DNA of 64,000 bases from assembly GCA_050049775.1 (NCBI GenBank), contig JASFVP010000009.1, forward strand, positions 17,199 to 81,198. The letters run 5' to 3'. Numbering within the stretch: position 1 is the stretch's first letter; every line of letters starts with the position of its first letter. This DNA is from JABDQZ01 sp050049775 (GTDB lineage Bacteria; Pseudomonadota; Gammaproteobacteria; Chromatiales; Chromatiaceae). The notes beneath the pieces were generated by a model. It was not told where the DNA came from. It saw only the letters and a list, made by a program, of their open reading frames with translations, and ran no database searches. Of the stretch, positions 50,864-60,571 are shown piece after piece. A program made the position numbers and the translations under genes.

Positions 50864-51316
50864 TTATTCTGGATTGACAGGCTTTCCTGCCTGATATGAC
50901 AGCGATACATCTACGAGAAAATCGCCTTGCAGTGCAGTTCGACCCAATAACATGCGAAACAACATGTTATCACGATTGGTCAAAGTCAACTCAATGCGTT
51001 TGTGCAGGCCGCCGATTTGCAGTTCGGTCTCAATGACAAAGCGCTGCTCGCGATGACCGCCCGAGTCACTGACTTCGCGTTGATCCAGCAGGTCAGCGGT
51101 GCAAATAACCGCTGTCTCCCGATCTTTCTGATGTGTGTGCACGCCAAAACGCAAACGATCGCGTCCGGCTTTCCGGTAAGGGTCAATGAAAAACGCATGC
51201 AGCGCCGATGTTCTGGCGCCGGTGTCCACCTTGGCCTTGATGATATCAATGCCAAGTTCCGGCAACGCCAGCCATTCACGCCAGCCGAGAGTCTGCATAT
51301 GGAATGGGCTTGTCAT
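50864..51316 (-). CDS. rimB: RimB-like retropepsin-type aspartic protease (DUF785, ATP-dependent zinc protease family)
   Basis: 150 aa. Pepsin-like catalytic motif KAKVDTGARTSALHA with Asp31, then FVIETELQIGGLHKRIELTL and MLLGRTALQGDFLVDV. Partner proteases of RimK trim or regulate glutamate tails. Start 51316 (MTSPFHMQTLGWREW); an internal ATG at 51298 is equally plausible since neither has a strong ribosome-binding site. First gene of the rimB-rimK-hydrolase run. Confidence 0.85.
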   Translation of the reverse strand: MTSPFHMQTLGWREWLALPELGIDIIKAKVDTGARTSALHAFFIDPYRKAGRDRLRFGVHTHQKDRETAVICTADLLDQREVSDSGGHREQRFVIETELQIGGLHKRIELTLTNRDNMLFRMLLGRTALQGDFLVDVSLSYQAGKPVNPE

Positions 51317-51411
51317 GGCACCGCTCGAAGTCCTGGAATTATGTATAATGTTAGCACTTCACCCAGGGCGCATAGAACCGACTTCCTCACCTTGATGGAG
51401 TATCGGAGCAG

Positions 51412-52359
51412 TCAGACATAATTACGCAGCATCAGTTCTTCCGGATATGGCTCGAGGTAGTATTGCTGTTCGATGTAATCCTGCGGATGCTTGCGCAAGT
51501 GATACTTGAGCAAAGTGATCGGCACGACCAGCGGCACCAGGCCATTACGGTATTTATCGAGCAATTCCAGCAGTTCCTGCTTGTCGTCTGTAGTCAAATC
51601 GTTTTTCAGAAATCCCATGATGTGCTGCAATACATTCATATGCCGTTTGCGCGTCGCATGTTGCTTCATGGCTTGCATGAAGGTAGCGATGTATTCGCTG
51701 GCGATCTGCTGCAGGTTGTCAGCGGTAGCCGACGCGACCAGCGGGCCGAGCTGCCGATAGCTGACCTCGTCATGCGCCAGCAAGGTAAACTTGTGGCCGC
51801 GGTGATACTCGAGCAGCGCCGGTACCGTCAGGCCGGCCTCTAGCATCTGCTGCCAGCGAAAATAGGCAAACACGCGCTCAATGAAATTTTCCCGCAAATG
51901 CGCATCATTGAGACGACCTTCTTCTTCAACCGGCAGATCGGGATACTGTTCCATCAACGCCTGTGCAAACAGGCCGACCCCGATTTTTGCCGGCATGTCG
52001 CTCTCGTTGTACAGGTTCACCCGTTCCATACCACAACTGGGTGACTTGCTTTTCAGGATATAAGCAGAGATTCCCGTCAGTTGCCGGCATTGCTGCAGCG
52101 CCGCTGCGCGCATGGCTTCAGTATGATCGATGCCGTGGTCCATGCTGTTGAGCAAGCGGGCTTCGCCTCCACGACTGACCAGCTGGAGGGTGGTACGTGG
52201 CGCACCCAGACCAATCGTCATTTCCGGGCAATAAGGCACAAAATCAAAATATTCCCCCAGGATCTGGGTAACGTACTGACTGTGTTTGTGACCACCGTCA
52301 AAACGCACATGCTGTCCCAGCAGACAGCTGCTAACGCCGATATGGATACGCTTTTCCAT
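51412..52359 (-). CDS. DUF523 and DUF1722 protein (YbgA-like)
   Basis: 315 aa. N-terminal DUF523 domain with conserved cysteines (VSSCLLGQHVRFDGGHKHS, SKSPSCGMERVN), C-terminal DUF1722 (about 195-310, HRGHKFTLLAHDEVSYRQLG ... LLDKYRNGLVPLVVPITLL). Often found near photolyase or thiouridine-type genes; DUF523 proteins are suspected to act in sulfur or tRNA modification. Follows nhaA by 11 bases on the same strand. Confidence 0.87.
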   Translation of the reverse strand: MEKRIHIGVSSCLLGQHVRFDGGHKHSQYVTQILGEYFDFVPYCPEMTIGLGAPRTTLQLVSRGGEARLLNSMDHGIDHTEAMRAAALQQCRQLTGISAYILKSKSPSCGMERVNLYNESDMPAKIGVGLFAQALMEQYPDLPVEEEGRLNDAHLRENFIERVFAYFRWQQMLEAGLTVPALLEYHRGHKFTLLAHDEVSYRQLGPLVASATADNLQQIASEYIATFMQAMKQHATRKRHMNVLQHIMGFLKNDLTTDDKQELLELLDKYRNGLVPLVVPITLLKYHLRKHPQDYIEQQYYLEPYPEELMLRNYV

Positions 52360-52370
52360 ACGGGCGTCAG

Positions 52371-53549
52371 CTACCGATCGGTCTGCGGTGCACTAAAACG
52401 CAACACCAGGTAACCCAGCACCGCAGAAATCACCGAACCCGCCAGGATGCCAAGCCGGTCATCCACTGCGATCCCATGGCCACCCTGCTCGAAAGCCAGC
52501 GAGCTGATGAACAGACTCATGGTGAAGCCGATGCCACACAACATGGACACGCCATACAACTGCACCCAGCCCACACCCTGCGGTAAACGGGCCACACCCA
52601 GACGTATCGCCAGCCAGGAAAAACCGAACACGCCGATCTGGTTGCCTACAAACAGGCCGACCGCAATGCCAAGCGGTACCGGATGCAACAGGGAGTCGGC
52701 GCTGATGCCATCAAATGAAATGCCGGTATTGGTGAACGCAAACAGTGGCAGAATGCCATACACCACCGCCGGATGCAGATCGTGCTCGAGCTTTTCCAAC
52801 TGGGTTTTGTCTTCACCGGGTTCTTTTTTGAACGGGATGAACATCGCAATCAGCACACCAGCCAGGGTGGCATGCACGCCCGACTTAAGCACCGCGGCCC
52901 ACACCACAACCCCCACCAGCAAGTAAGGCGCCAGGCTTAATACCCCCTTACGGTTGAGCAGGAATAACACCGCCAGTCCCACACCCGCGGTCGCCAGTGA
53001 AGTGACTGACAGATCCGATGTGTAAAACGCAGCAATAATGATAATCGCACCCAAGTCATCGACAATGGCCAATGTCATGAGGAACAGCTTCAACGTATTG
53101 GGCACCCGGCTGCCAAGCAGCGCCAGTACACCGAGCGCAAAAGCGATATCGGTTGCCGACGGAATCGCCCAGCCCTTGAGCGCAGTCTGGTCCGGCCAGT
53201 TGACCAGAACATAAATAATCGCCGGCATGGCCATGCCCCCAACAGCGGCGATCACCGGCAGAACGACTCGCGAGGCCTCTGACAACTCGCCATCGAGAAT
53301 TTCGCGCTTGACCTCCAAGCCGATCAGGAAAAAGAAAATCGCCATCAGGCCATCGTTGATCCACAACAGCAAGGGTTTTGCGATTTCAAATTCAGCAAAG
53401 CGGATTGCCACCGGAATCTCAAGCAAGGCATCGTAGAGACTTTTTGCGGCTGAGTTTTCCGCCACCATGGCCAGCACTGCCGCAATTAACAGCAGGATAC
53501 CGCCGGCTGCCTCCAAACGAAGAAAATCTGTCACTGCTTTAATTACCAT
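52371..53549 (-). CDS. nhaA: Na+/H+ antiporter NhaA
   Basis: Inner-membrane antiporter of 392 aa, about 12 helices. Ion-binding double Asp in LAIVDDLGAIIIIA and Asp in IPSATDIAFALGVLALLG are intact, as are INDGLMAIFFFLIGLEVKRE and MLCGIGFTMSLFISSLAF. Exports sodium in exchange for protons, controlling pH and salt. Starts at ATG 53549. Its expression region is the 449-base gap upstream. Confidence 0.94.
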   Translation of the reverse strand: MVIKAVTDFLRLEAAGGILLLIAAVLAMVAENSAAKSLYDALLEIPVAIRFAEFEIAKPLLLWINDGLMAIFFFLIGLEVKREILDGELSEASRVVLPVIAAVGGMAMPAIIYVLVNWPDQTALKGWAIPSATDIAFALGVLALLGSRVPNTLKLFLMTLAIVDDLGAIIIIAAFYTSDLSVTSLATAGVGLAVLFLLNRKGVLSLAPYLLVGVVVWAAVLKSGVHATLAGVLIAMFIPFKKEPGEDKTQLEKLEHDLHPAVVYGILPLFAFTNTGISFDGISADSLLHPVPLGIAVGLFVGNQIGVFGFSWLAIRLGVARLPQGVGWVQLYGVSMLCGIGFTMSLFISSLAFEQGGHGIAVDDRLGILAGSVISAVLGYLVLRFSAPQTDR

Positions 53550-53998
53550 ATGCTTATCCTTGTATTGACTACTGCTTGTTATGTGCCTGAAATTTATCTT
53601 TGTATTCTGTCGACCTTGAGCACAGATTCCAAGAGGCGGGCCTGATATTTATCAGTTCAATTTTCACTTGTATGACCTCAGTGTCATTAATACCGCCAGA
53701 ATGCCAACACAAACAGCGCCAACACCGTGAAGTATTCAAGACAATCGAGAATCATGGCAAAAAAATTCACCGACAAAGAAATCTACCATCTACTTCGCGC
53801 CGACGTCATCACCCGGCGTCTATCCGGCATGACAGTGACACCACATCTACCAATGGCAAAACCCTGATATGTCAGGGTGAATAACACCGAACCGGTATGT
53901 GTATGCTGACCATTACAGATAAGAACCAGCCCTCGTAGAAAGCAGACCGGCAGGCTAATATGAAATACTTTCCGAGCTATCCGGCAAGGCGGGATTGA
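53550..53998. other. Intergenic region between nhaA and the Cache-PAS sensor
   Basis: 449 bases. It holds a possible 37-aa ORF (53754-53867) and a 7-bp hairpin ACCCTGA-TATG-TCAGGGT (53861-53878) over its stop codon, with no T-run. No RNA gene or clear promoter was recognised. Confidence 0.5.
53754..53867 (+). CDS. Possible 37-aa ORF, perhaps a gene remnant
   Basis: Reads MAKKFTDKEIYHLLRADVIT and then a short tail. The first 25 residues look protein-like (amphipathic helix), the rest does not, which suggests a truncated or frameshifted remnant of a longer gene. GAGA lies 4 bases before the ATG. Confidence 0.25.
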   Translation: MAKKFTDKEIYHLLRADVITRRLSGMTVTPHLPMAKP

Positions 53999-55561
53999 AT
54001 GCCACAGGTTGAATCAGTCGACAGCAGCAGGAGTGTACCCTTCCCCACCTCCATGTTCCTGACGCTTTTCCTGCCGGTTGCAGCGCTGGTTCTGGTGATT
54101 GGTTTCTCATTCATCGAACTGCGCACGGAATCCCGCATCGAGGAACTGCTCGATCATGACAGCTCCAGATTACATCGCACCAGTGGCTTTATCGGCGCTG
54201 AAATCTCCGTCTCTCTGAACCATCTGCGTGCTCTTGCGGTTGAACCGGTCACCCGCCAGGCACTGGACCCGGCCAGCCCGCAAGCCAAAAAAATGCTTGA
54301 GCAGTCGTTTCTGACATTGGCTTTACGCAACCCGCATTATCAGCAAATACGCTGGCTCGATGAAAACGGCATGGAAAAGGCACGTATCACACGCGATCAG
54401 GATAAGGCCTATATCGTTGCGCTGCAGGACCTGCAGGATAAAAGCAAACGCTATTATTTCAAGGCGGCCAATACCCTGCTGCCGGGTGAATTGTATGTCT
54501 CACGCATCGACCTGAATGTCGAACATGGGCAGATCGAAATGCCGCCCAGGCCGATGTTACGCATCGCCACGCCCGTGGAGGACAGCACACATACACGCCG
54601 GGGCATTCTGATCATCAACATTTCGATGAATTATCTGTTCGATGTTATTCGTAACGCCAGGCAATCCGGCGTGGAAGCCGATTATCTGTTGCTGAACCAG
54701 GAAGGCTTCCTCGTCAACAGCCAGCTTGAGAATGCCTCCGCCTCTGATGCAGCGGACAAAAGCATGCAGTTTTCCCTGTCACATCCAAAAATCTGGCAAC
54801 AGGTTTCCACACGCAACTCCGGCAGCCTGCAGACCAGCGAGGGTTTATGGACCTGGAAGACACTGTCGTCGGCAAACAGCTTCAGCAAGCTGACCAGTGT
54901 ATTCCCTCAACGCCTGGCGAGTTTCGATAAACTGGTGTCGAATGACTTTTCACTGACCCTGGTGGCACACCGGCCATTGAGTGTGTTGCTGGAACTGCGC
55001 CGTGAGATTCGCATACTGGTTTCACTTGGCATTGTGCTGATCCTGGCAATTTACGGCCTTTCCCTGTTTTTTTATCTCAACGGCCATGTACGCGCACAGC
55101 GTGCCGAACTCAATGCCGCCTATGCCATGGCGCGCGCCGCCAATATGGCGCGCATGAAAGAACTCGAAGAACGCTTTCAGCGCCTGGTTGCCGCCAGCAG
55201 CATAGGCCAGCTGGTCGTCAACGAAGAAGGACAAATCGAACTGTCCAATCCCGCCGCCGAGCAGATGCTTGGCTATAACAGTAGCGAACTCAACGGCATG
55301 CTGGTGGATAAACTGCTGCCAGACCGTTTGCAGGACAAACATGTCCAGTTGCGCAAACAATACATGCGTGCGCCACAAGCGCGAAAAATGGGTGAAAGCC
55401 GGGAATTGCAGGCGGTGAAGAAACAGGGGACCAGCTTTCCGGTGGAAGTCGGCCTGAACCCGTACACAGACCAGGGCCGCAAGCTGATTCTGGTCAGCAT
55501 CATCGATTTGTCGGATCGCGTCCGCGTTGATCAGGTGGACGACCAAAGTCTGCAAAGCTGA
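53999..55561 (+). CDS. Double-Cache PAS sensor without output domain
   Basis: 520 aa. Membrane segment about 19-41, periplasmic dCache/LuxQ-like sensor (about 42-335), second membrane segment about 337-362, short helix and PAS (about 388-505) ending SIIDLSDRVRVDQVDDQSLQS. No kinase, GGDEF, EAL or methyl-accepting region follows, so the protein probably signals through a partner or lost its C terminus. DusA lies 88 bases downstream. Start ATG 53999 has only a weak AGG upstream. Confidence 0.82.
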   Translation: MPQVESVDSSRSVPFPTSMFLTLFLPVAALVLVIGFSFIELRTESRIEELLDHDSSRLHRTSGFIGAEISVSLNHLRALAVEPVTRQALDPASPQAKKMLEQSFLTLALRNPHYQQIRWLDENGMEKARITRDQDKAYIVALQDLQDKSKRYYFKAANTLLPGELYVSRIDLNVEHGQIEMPPRPMLRIATPVEDSTHTRRGILIINISMNYLFDVIRNARQSGVEADYLLLNQEGFLVNSQLENASASDAADKSMQFSLSHPKIWQQVSTRNSGSLQTSEGLWTWKTLSSANSFSKLTSVFPQRLASFDKLVSNDFSLTLVAHRPLSVLLELRREIRILVSLGIVLILAIYGLSLFFYLNGHVRAQRAELNAAYAMARAANMARMKELEERFQRLVAASSIGQLVVNEEGQIELSNPAAEQMLGYNSSELNGMLVDKLLPDRLQDKHVQLRKQYMRAPQARKMGESRELQAVKKQGTSFPVEVGLNPYTDQGRKLILVSIIDLSDRVRVDQVDDQSLQS

Positions 55562-55649
55562 AGCACCTCTTTTCTGCCTGAACCCGCCTTGTTTGGCCGC
55601 ACTGCCGGAACAGGATAAACTTCAATTTCCCTGCCAGACACTTTCTACG

Positions 55650-56612
55650 ATGATCGATCGAATTTTTTCTGTCGCCCCGATGCTCGACTGGACCGACCGG
55701 CATTGCCGTTATTTCCTGCGCCTGATCAGTAAACACACATTGCTGTACACCGAAATGGTCACAACCGGCGCATTACTGCACGGCGACCGCCAACGCTATC
55801 TGCAATACGATCAGGCAGAGCACCCGGTCGCCATACAGCTTGGCGGCAGCCAGCCGCTGGAACTGGCTGAGTGCAGCAAAATGGCTGAGGATGCTGGTTA
55901 CGATGAAATCAATCTGAATGTCGGCTGCCCGTCCGATCGCGTGCAAAACGGCCGCTTCGGCGCCTGTCTCATGGCCGAACCCCAGTTGGTGGCGGATTGC
56001 CTGACTACGATGCAACAGGCGGTCAATATCCCGGTGACCATCAAGCACCGCATTGGGATTGACCGGGATGACAGCTATGAGCAGTTGCTGAGTTTTGTCG
56101 ACACCGTCAAACAATCCGGCTGCAAAACCTTCATTGTGCACGCCCGTAAAGCCTGGCTGGATGGACTCAGTCCCAAACAGAACCGCGAAATCCCGCCACT
56201 ACGTTACGATGCGGTCTACCAACTCAAGCAGGACCACCCGGAACTGGAAATCATCATCAATGGCGGTATCACCACATTGCAACAGGCACAGGATCAATTG
56301 AAGCACGTCGATGGCATCATGATGGGCCGGGCGATCTACCACGATCCCTGGCTCCTGGCACAGGCAGATTCACTGTTTTTTAACGCACCAGACCCGGCCA
56401 GTGATCCTCACGAAGTGCTGGAACAATTCCTGCCCTATGTCGAATGCGAACTTGCGGCCGGCACACCACTCAAATACATGAGTCGCCACCTGCTTGGCCT
56501 GTTTCATGGTCGGCCGGGCGCCAAACACTGGCGCCGCCACATTGCCGAGCATGCGCACCTGCCCGGAGCGGACGTCGAGGTGTTGCGCCATGCAGCCGCC
56601 CAGGTCAGCTGA
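55650..56612 (+). CDS. dusA: tRNA-dihydrouridine(20/20a) synthase DusA
   Basis: FMN-dependent enzyme of 320 aa reducing uridines at positions 20/20a of tRNA with NADPH. Motifs: SVAPMLDWTDRHCRYFLRLI, MVTTGALLHGD, NLNVGCPSDRVQNGRFGACLM with the catalytic Cys, IKHRIGID, FIVHARKAWLDGLSPKQNR, IINGGITT and GVMMGRA-like GIMMGRAIYHDPW. ATG 55650 is the proper start; upstream in-frame codons precede the conserved core. Confidence 0.95.
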   Translation: MIDRIFSVAPMLDWTDRHCRYFLRLISKHTLLYTEMVTTGALLHGDRQRYLQYDQAEHPVAIQLGGSQPLELAECSKMAEDAGYDEINLNVGCPSDRVQNGRFGACLMAEPQLVADCLTTMQQAVNIPVTIKHRIGIDRDDSYEQLLSFVDTVKQSGCKTFIVHARKAWLDGLSPKQNREIPPLRYDAVYQLKQDHPELEIIINGGITTLQQAQDQLKHVDGIMMGRAIYHDPWLLAQADSLFFNAPDPASDPHEVLEQFLPYVECELAAGTPLKYMSRHLLGLFHGRPGAKHWRRHIAEHAHLPGADVEVLRHAAAQVS

Positions 56613-56682
56613 GCCATTTCAGATTTTCGCTGGTGGGACGTTATACTTGGCAATCATTTGCAATTCGATACTGGCTATTTCT

Positions 56683-59478
56683 ATGAAAAAGAAAACCCTA
56701 CTGATTGCCCTGCTGTCCATCCTGATTGTTGGGGCGAGTCAGGCCGGCCCGACCGAAGAAGCTGCGGAATTTTATGAACATGCACAAAGCCTGCTGGCCG
56801 AAGCTAAAACCAAGGAAGCGCTGATTGAACTGAAAAACGCACTACAGCTCGACCCTAACAATCTACCGGCGCGCATGCTGCTGGGTGAAACCCACCTGAA
56901 AAGTGGTAATGCGCCGGAAGCCGAAAAAGAAATCCTGCTGGCAAAAAAAATGGGCGCCGATCCGAGTGTCTACATGTTGCCCCTAGCGAAAGCGTTAAAT
57001 CAACAACAGAAATATCAATCTGTCGTGAAACAGATCGAAACCGGGTTCGGTTCAAAAACACTCAGCGCGCAATTACTGTTTGAAAAAGGCCGGGCCCTTC
57101 TGGAAATGAGCCGCCTGCAGGAAGCAGAAAAAATACTCCAGCAATCCATTCAAGCCAACCCAAATGTAGCACTGACACATGTAGGCCTGGCAGCACTCGC
57201 CTTGAAAAAACAAGATTTCGCAACAGTTACCAATCAACTGGATCAAGCCTTGCTGCTGGACGGCGAACTGCCCGAAGCCTGGCTGTATAAAGGTGAGCTG
57301 GCATACGTCACGGGTAAATTCGACCAGGCCATCAAACATTTCGACACAGCCCTGTCTCTAAAACCCAAGTATTACCGAGCACGCTTGTCACGTGCTCTGG
57401 TTCTGATGGATCGGAGAGATTTTGCCGGGGCATTGCCGCAGTTACAGGCTCTACGTGAGGAAAGTAACTGGAATCCCCAGGTCAGTTACCTGTTGGCGGT
57501 AGCACTGGAAAAAACCGGTGACGCTGAGGGTGCGAAAGCGGAAATGCGTCATGCATCCACTATCCTGGACAGCCTTGACCAGATTGCACTCGAAAACAAC
57601 CCACCTTATTTGTTGCTGGCAGGCATGATCACCTATGCCAATCAGCAAACTGACCAGTCATATCAGTACCTGACACGTTACCTCAAACATGAGCCACGAA
57701 ACGAGGTGGCGATCAAGCTGCTGGCCAACTCGTTACTGGACATCAACCAGCCCATCAAGGCGATCCGACTGCTGGAATCCGCTATTATCAATAACCCCGA
57801 TTCTTACGAGTTGCATACCTTGCTGGGTGACAGCTACGTCAAGGCACAACAATATTCCAAAGCATTTCAAAGCTACGAAGATGCCGCTGCAAAGGCACCT
57901 GCCGGCTATGAGTTATCAACCAAAATCGGCGCTGGCCACCTTGCCGCCAACGACTTGAAAGCATCCGCTGTCGAGTTGGAAAAATCCTTTAAAAACAGGC
58001 CCGATACAGAAAACATCGCTGCCACATTAGCCTCCGTATACATCGCGTTAAACAATCCGCAGCGCGCCCAGGAAATTACTGAACAGGCCCTCAAGCACAA
58101 TCCTGCCAGTTCTATTTTGTTGAACATTCACGCATCCAGCTTTCGCAAGCAGGGAAAAATGAATGAAGCAAGACAATGGTACGAAAAAGCCCTGGCCGCC
58201 GCTCCGGATTACCGTCCGGCCATCATCAACCTGGCACAGGTGGATACGCTACAGGGCAAATATGAAAAAGCCCGGCAGTCACTGGACAAGTTGCTCAAGC
58301 TGGAACCGGAAAATCCTCAGTTGCTCTACGAACTTGCGAAAGTCGACATGAAGCGGGGTGATACAAGATCTGCCATTCGTCGCATGGAGGAAGTGTTCAA
58401 AAAAAATCCAAAGCAATTGAATGTCAGCTTTGCACTTATCGATGCCCATATCAGTGAAAAACAAATTAGTGAGGCATTGGCAAGAGCGTTGCGCCTGAAA
58501 TCCGATTTACCGGAAAATTTCCATGTACTGCAAAAGCTTGCGACAGTTTATCTGCTGCAAGGAGACAAGGAAAATGCCCAGCCTATCCTGCAACAGGCAT
58601 CAAGACTGGCTTCTTCGAGTCCGGAAAAACTTTACCAAGTTGCCCGACTGCAAATCGCCGCCAACGCCAGCGATGATGCGCGCTGGGCTTTGCAACAGGC
58701 TTTGACGCAGGAACCGGAAAACCTGATTTTCCTGGTTGCCCTGGCGGACTTGCAGATCGCCACCGGCCGCCATAAGGACGCCGCAGACCTGATCGACAAA
58801 ATCAACCGTCTTTATCCTAAACAGGATTCAGGCAAATTATTGGCAGGCTTTCTGGCCAGGGAACAAAACCGCCAACAGGATGCAGCCAATTACTTTCGCC
58901 AGGCCCTGGAAATAAGCGACCGGGAATCTACCGCCATCCATCTGTTCCAGGCACAATGGGCGAATCAGCAGGAAAAGAAGGCATTACAACTACTGGAAAA
59001 CTGGTACGTGAAACATCCGGAAGCACTTCGAACCACTGTTGTGCTGGCACAGGTTTATCATTCAAAACAACAACATGCAAAGGCGCAATCGCTATACGAA
59101 CAAGCCGTCCAGATCACACCCGATGATCCGCTATTACTCAATAACCTGGCCAATCTTTACGCCGAAACCGGGAACAACAAGGCCCTGCAACTGGCTCAAA
59201 AAGCTTTCTCAATCCTGCCAGAAAACGCTGATATTCTGGATACTCTAGGCTGGCTGCTCGTGCAATCAGGCAGCCTTCAGGAAGGTTTGACCCGCTTGCG
59301 CGAGGCCAGTCTGAGAAATGCCGATTCTCCTGTAATCCGCTACCATCTAGCGGTAGCCCTGCATCGCTCCGACAAAAACCGGCAGGCGTTGCAACAATTG
59401 GAATCCGCGCTGAATAGCAGACAACCATTTACCGAGCGAGATGAGGCCGTAAAACTGCAAAAATTGCTTTCCAATTGA
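56683..59478 (+). CDS. prsT: PEP-CTERM system TPR-repeat protein (PrsT-like)
   Basis: 931 aa of tandem TPR repeats after signal peptide MKKKTLLIALLSILIVGASQ. Repeats occur from about residue 28 to the end (EALIELKNALQLDPNNLPARML; AEKILQQSIQANPNVALTHV; ARQSLDKLLKLEPENPQLLY; ALQLAQKAFSILPENADILD). The length and the ADILDTLGWLLVQSG ending fit the PrsT family, which accompanies exosortase systems and acts in the periplasm. Most PrsT are lipoproteins; here no lipobox Cys follows the signal peptide. A PEP-CTERM protein gene follows, supporting the assignment. Confidence 0.85.
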   Translation: MKKKTLLIALLSILIVGASQAGPTEEAAEFYEHAQSLLAEAKTKEALIELKNALQLDPNNLPARMLLGETHLKSGNAPEAEKEILLAKKMGADPSVYMLPLAKALNQQQKYQSVVKQIETGFGSKTLSAQLLFEKGRALLEMSRLQEAEKILQQSIQANPNVALTHVGLAALALKKQDFATVTNQLDQALLLDGELPEAWLYKGELAYVTGKFDQAIKHFDTALSLKPKYYRARLSRALVLMDRRDFAGALPQLQALREESNWNPQVSYLLAVALEKTGDAEGAKAEMRHASTILDSLDQIALENNPPYLLLAGMITYANQQTDQSYQYLTRYLKHEPRNEVAIKLLANSLLDINQPIKAIRLLESAIINNPDSYELHTLLGDSYVKAQQYSKAFQSYEDAAAKAPAGYELSTKIGAGHLAANDLKASAVELEKSFKNRPDTENIAATLASVYIALNNPQRAQEITEQALKHNPASSILLNIHASSFRKQGKMNEARQWYEKALAAAPDYRPAIINLAQVDTLQGKYEKARQSLDKLLKLEPENPQLLYELAKVDMKRGDTRSAIRRMEEVFKKNPKQLNVSFALIDAHISEKQISEALARALRLKSDLPENFHVLQKLATVYLLQGDKENAQPILQQASRLASSSPEKLYQVARLQIAANASDDARWALQQALTQEPENLIFLVALADLQIATGRHKDAADLIDKINRLYPKQDSGKLLAGFLAREQNRQQDAANYFRQALEISDRESTAIHLFQAQWANQQEKKALQLLENWYVKHPEALRTTVVLAQVYHSKQQHAKAQSLYEQAVQITPDDPLLLNNLANLYAETGNNKALQLAQKAFSILPENADILDTLGWLLVQSGSLQEGLTRLREASLRNADSPVIRYHLAVALHRSDKNRQALQQLESALNSRQPFTERDEAVKLQKLLSN

Positions 59479-59723
59479 TGTCTTACGACAATCGACGCCC
59501 TGAATTAAAGGCCTGCAAAACGTCAGCTTTTTTTACAGTCATCGCCCCTGAAACGTGATTGAATTCACACAAACATGCTGCACAGATACGAAATCATGCA
59601 ACTAAGTTATTGTTTAAATATGATATTTTTAATACCCAACAAGCAATAGCTTAGCTTTTGGCCCGATACCTGCATACACGAAGGGCAGAAGATATTTATC
59701 CGTTTATTAAGTTTTGTTGGATT
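59479..59723. promoter_or_regulatory. Regulatory region before the PEP-CTERM gene
   Basis: 245 AT-rich bases without a gene. The key element is the sigma-54 promoter at 59659-59674, listed separately. An upstream activator site was not identified by eye. Confidence 0.6.
59659..59674 (+). promoter_or_regulatory. Sigma-54 promoter of the PEP-CTERM gene
   Basis: TGGCCCGATACCTGCA has GG and GC in exact -24/-12 spacing. Start of transcription would be near 59685, giving a leader of about 39 bases. RpoN together with the PrsK/PrsR two-component pair is known to drive PEP-CTERM genes in exosortase-containing bacteria. Confidence 0.75.
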
Positions 59724-60542
59724 ATGACCATGAAAAGAAAAAGCTGGATTAACAAACAACTGTTGTTGCCCCTGCTTGGCGGAATACTGTTCATGCCAAT
59801 GGCAAGCCAGGCCGCAACAAATTTTTACTTTAGTTCCGATAGCAATGCCATTTACTGCAGTAACAACAGCAACTGCGATTCCTGGGATTCAAAACGTACC
59901 TACCAATCCGGCACCGACACCGTCGATGTCAGCGCCGTATTCGCCAACGCTGCTCCAGACACCATTCAGGCGGGCTGGGTGACTGATTACAGTGGTAGCG
60001 GACTCGGGGTGTACTCTGATTCCAGTGGCTCCCCTGAACACGCCATTGACAACGAAAGTGGCGAATTTGAAATGGTCTTGCTTGACTTCGGAGCTGGCAA
60101 TCTCATGACGCTCAATCAGGTACAGCTTGGCTGGTACTCGGGCGACAGCGATATGTCCATCGCGGCTTATACTGCCAATAATGGCGGCGCAAATACTAAT
60201 GTCAATATTATCGGCTCAACCTGGGAGAGCCTGGTCGCAGGAACAGGCGATTGGGATTATGTCCATACAGCAGTTAACCCGGGTACCAGTGTTGTCAACT
60301 TTAACAACGACGCTAACCCTGACAACAATATCGCCTCCCGCTACTGGCTGGTCGGTATGTACAATACCTCACTGGATGGCGGCAGCTACGCGGGCTATCC
60401 GGATTACGGCAAACTGAAAATGGTTGGTGGCAAATACGGTACCCCACCGCCGCCGCCTCCACCTGGCGTGCCGGTACCAGCTCCGGCTCTGCTGATGCTG
60501 GGTGGAATTGGATTCATCACTCGCAAGAAGCTGTTTTCCTGA
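59724..60542 (+). CDS. PEP-CTERM exosortase-sorted surface protein
   Basis: 272 aa. Signal peptide ending ASQA-A (MTMKRKSWINKQLLLPLLGG start), Asn/Ser/Gly-rich beta-type middle with four early cysteine/serine-rich residues, a seven-proline spacer and a C-terminal sorting signal VPVPAPALLMLGGIGF followed by basic RKK. This is the PEP-CTERM tripartite tail in a PxPxP variant: proline motif, hydrophobic helix, basic end. Exosortase would cleave and possibly glycosylate it for the outer surface or biofilm matrix. Follows the PrsT-like gene; has its own sigma-54 promoter and a strong terminator. Confidence 0.88.
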   Translation: MTMKRKSWINKQLLLPLLGGILFMPMASQAATNFYFSSDSNAIYCSNNSNCDSWDSKRTYQSGTDTVDVSAVFANAAPDTIQAGWVTDYSGSGLGVYSDSSGSPEHAIDNESGEFEMVLLDFGAGNLMTLNQVQLGWYSGDSDMSIAAYTANNGGANTNVNIIGSTWESLVAGTGDWDYVHTAVNPGTSVVNFNNDANPDNNIASRYWLVGMYNTSLDGGSYAGYPDYGKLKMVGGKYGTPPPPPPPGVPVPAPALLMLGGIGFITRKKLFS

Positions 60543-60571
60543 ACAAAAGCAGTAGATACAAAACTCACTAT

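Noticed and set aside
56652..56667. Sigma-54-like TGGCAATCATTTGCA before the PrsT-like gene
   Set aside because: The GG to GC distance is one base too short, which normally destroys RpoN recognition, and the start site would fall almost on the start codon.
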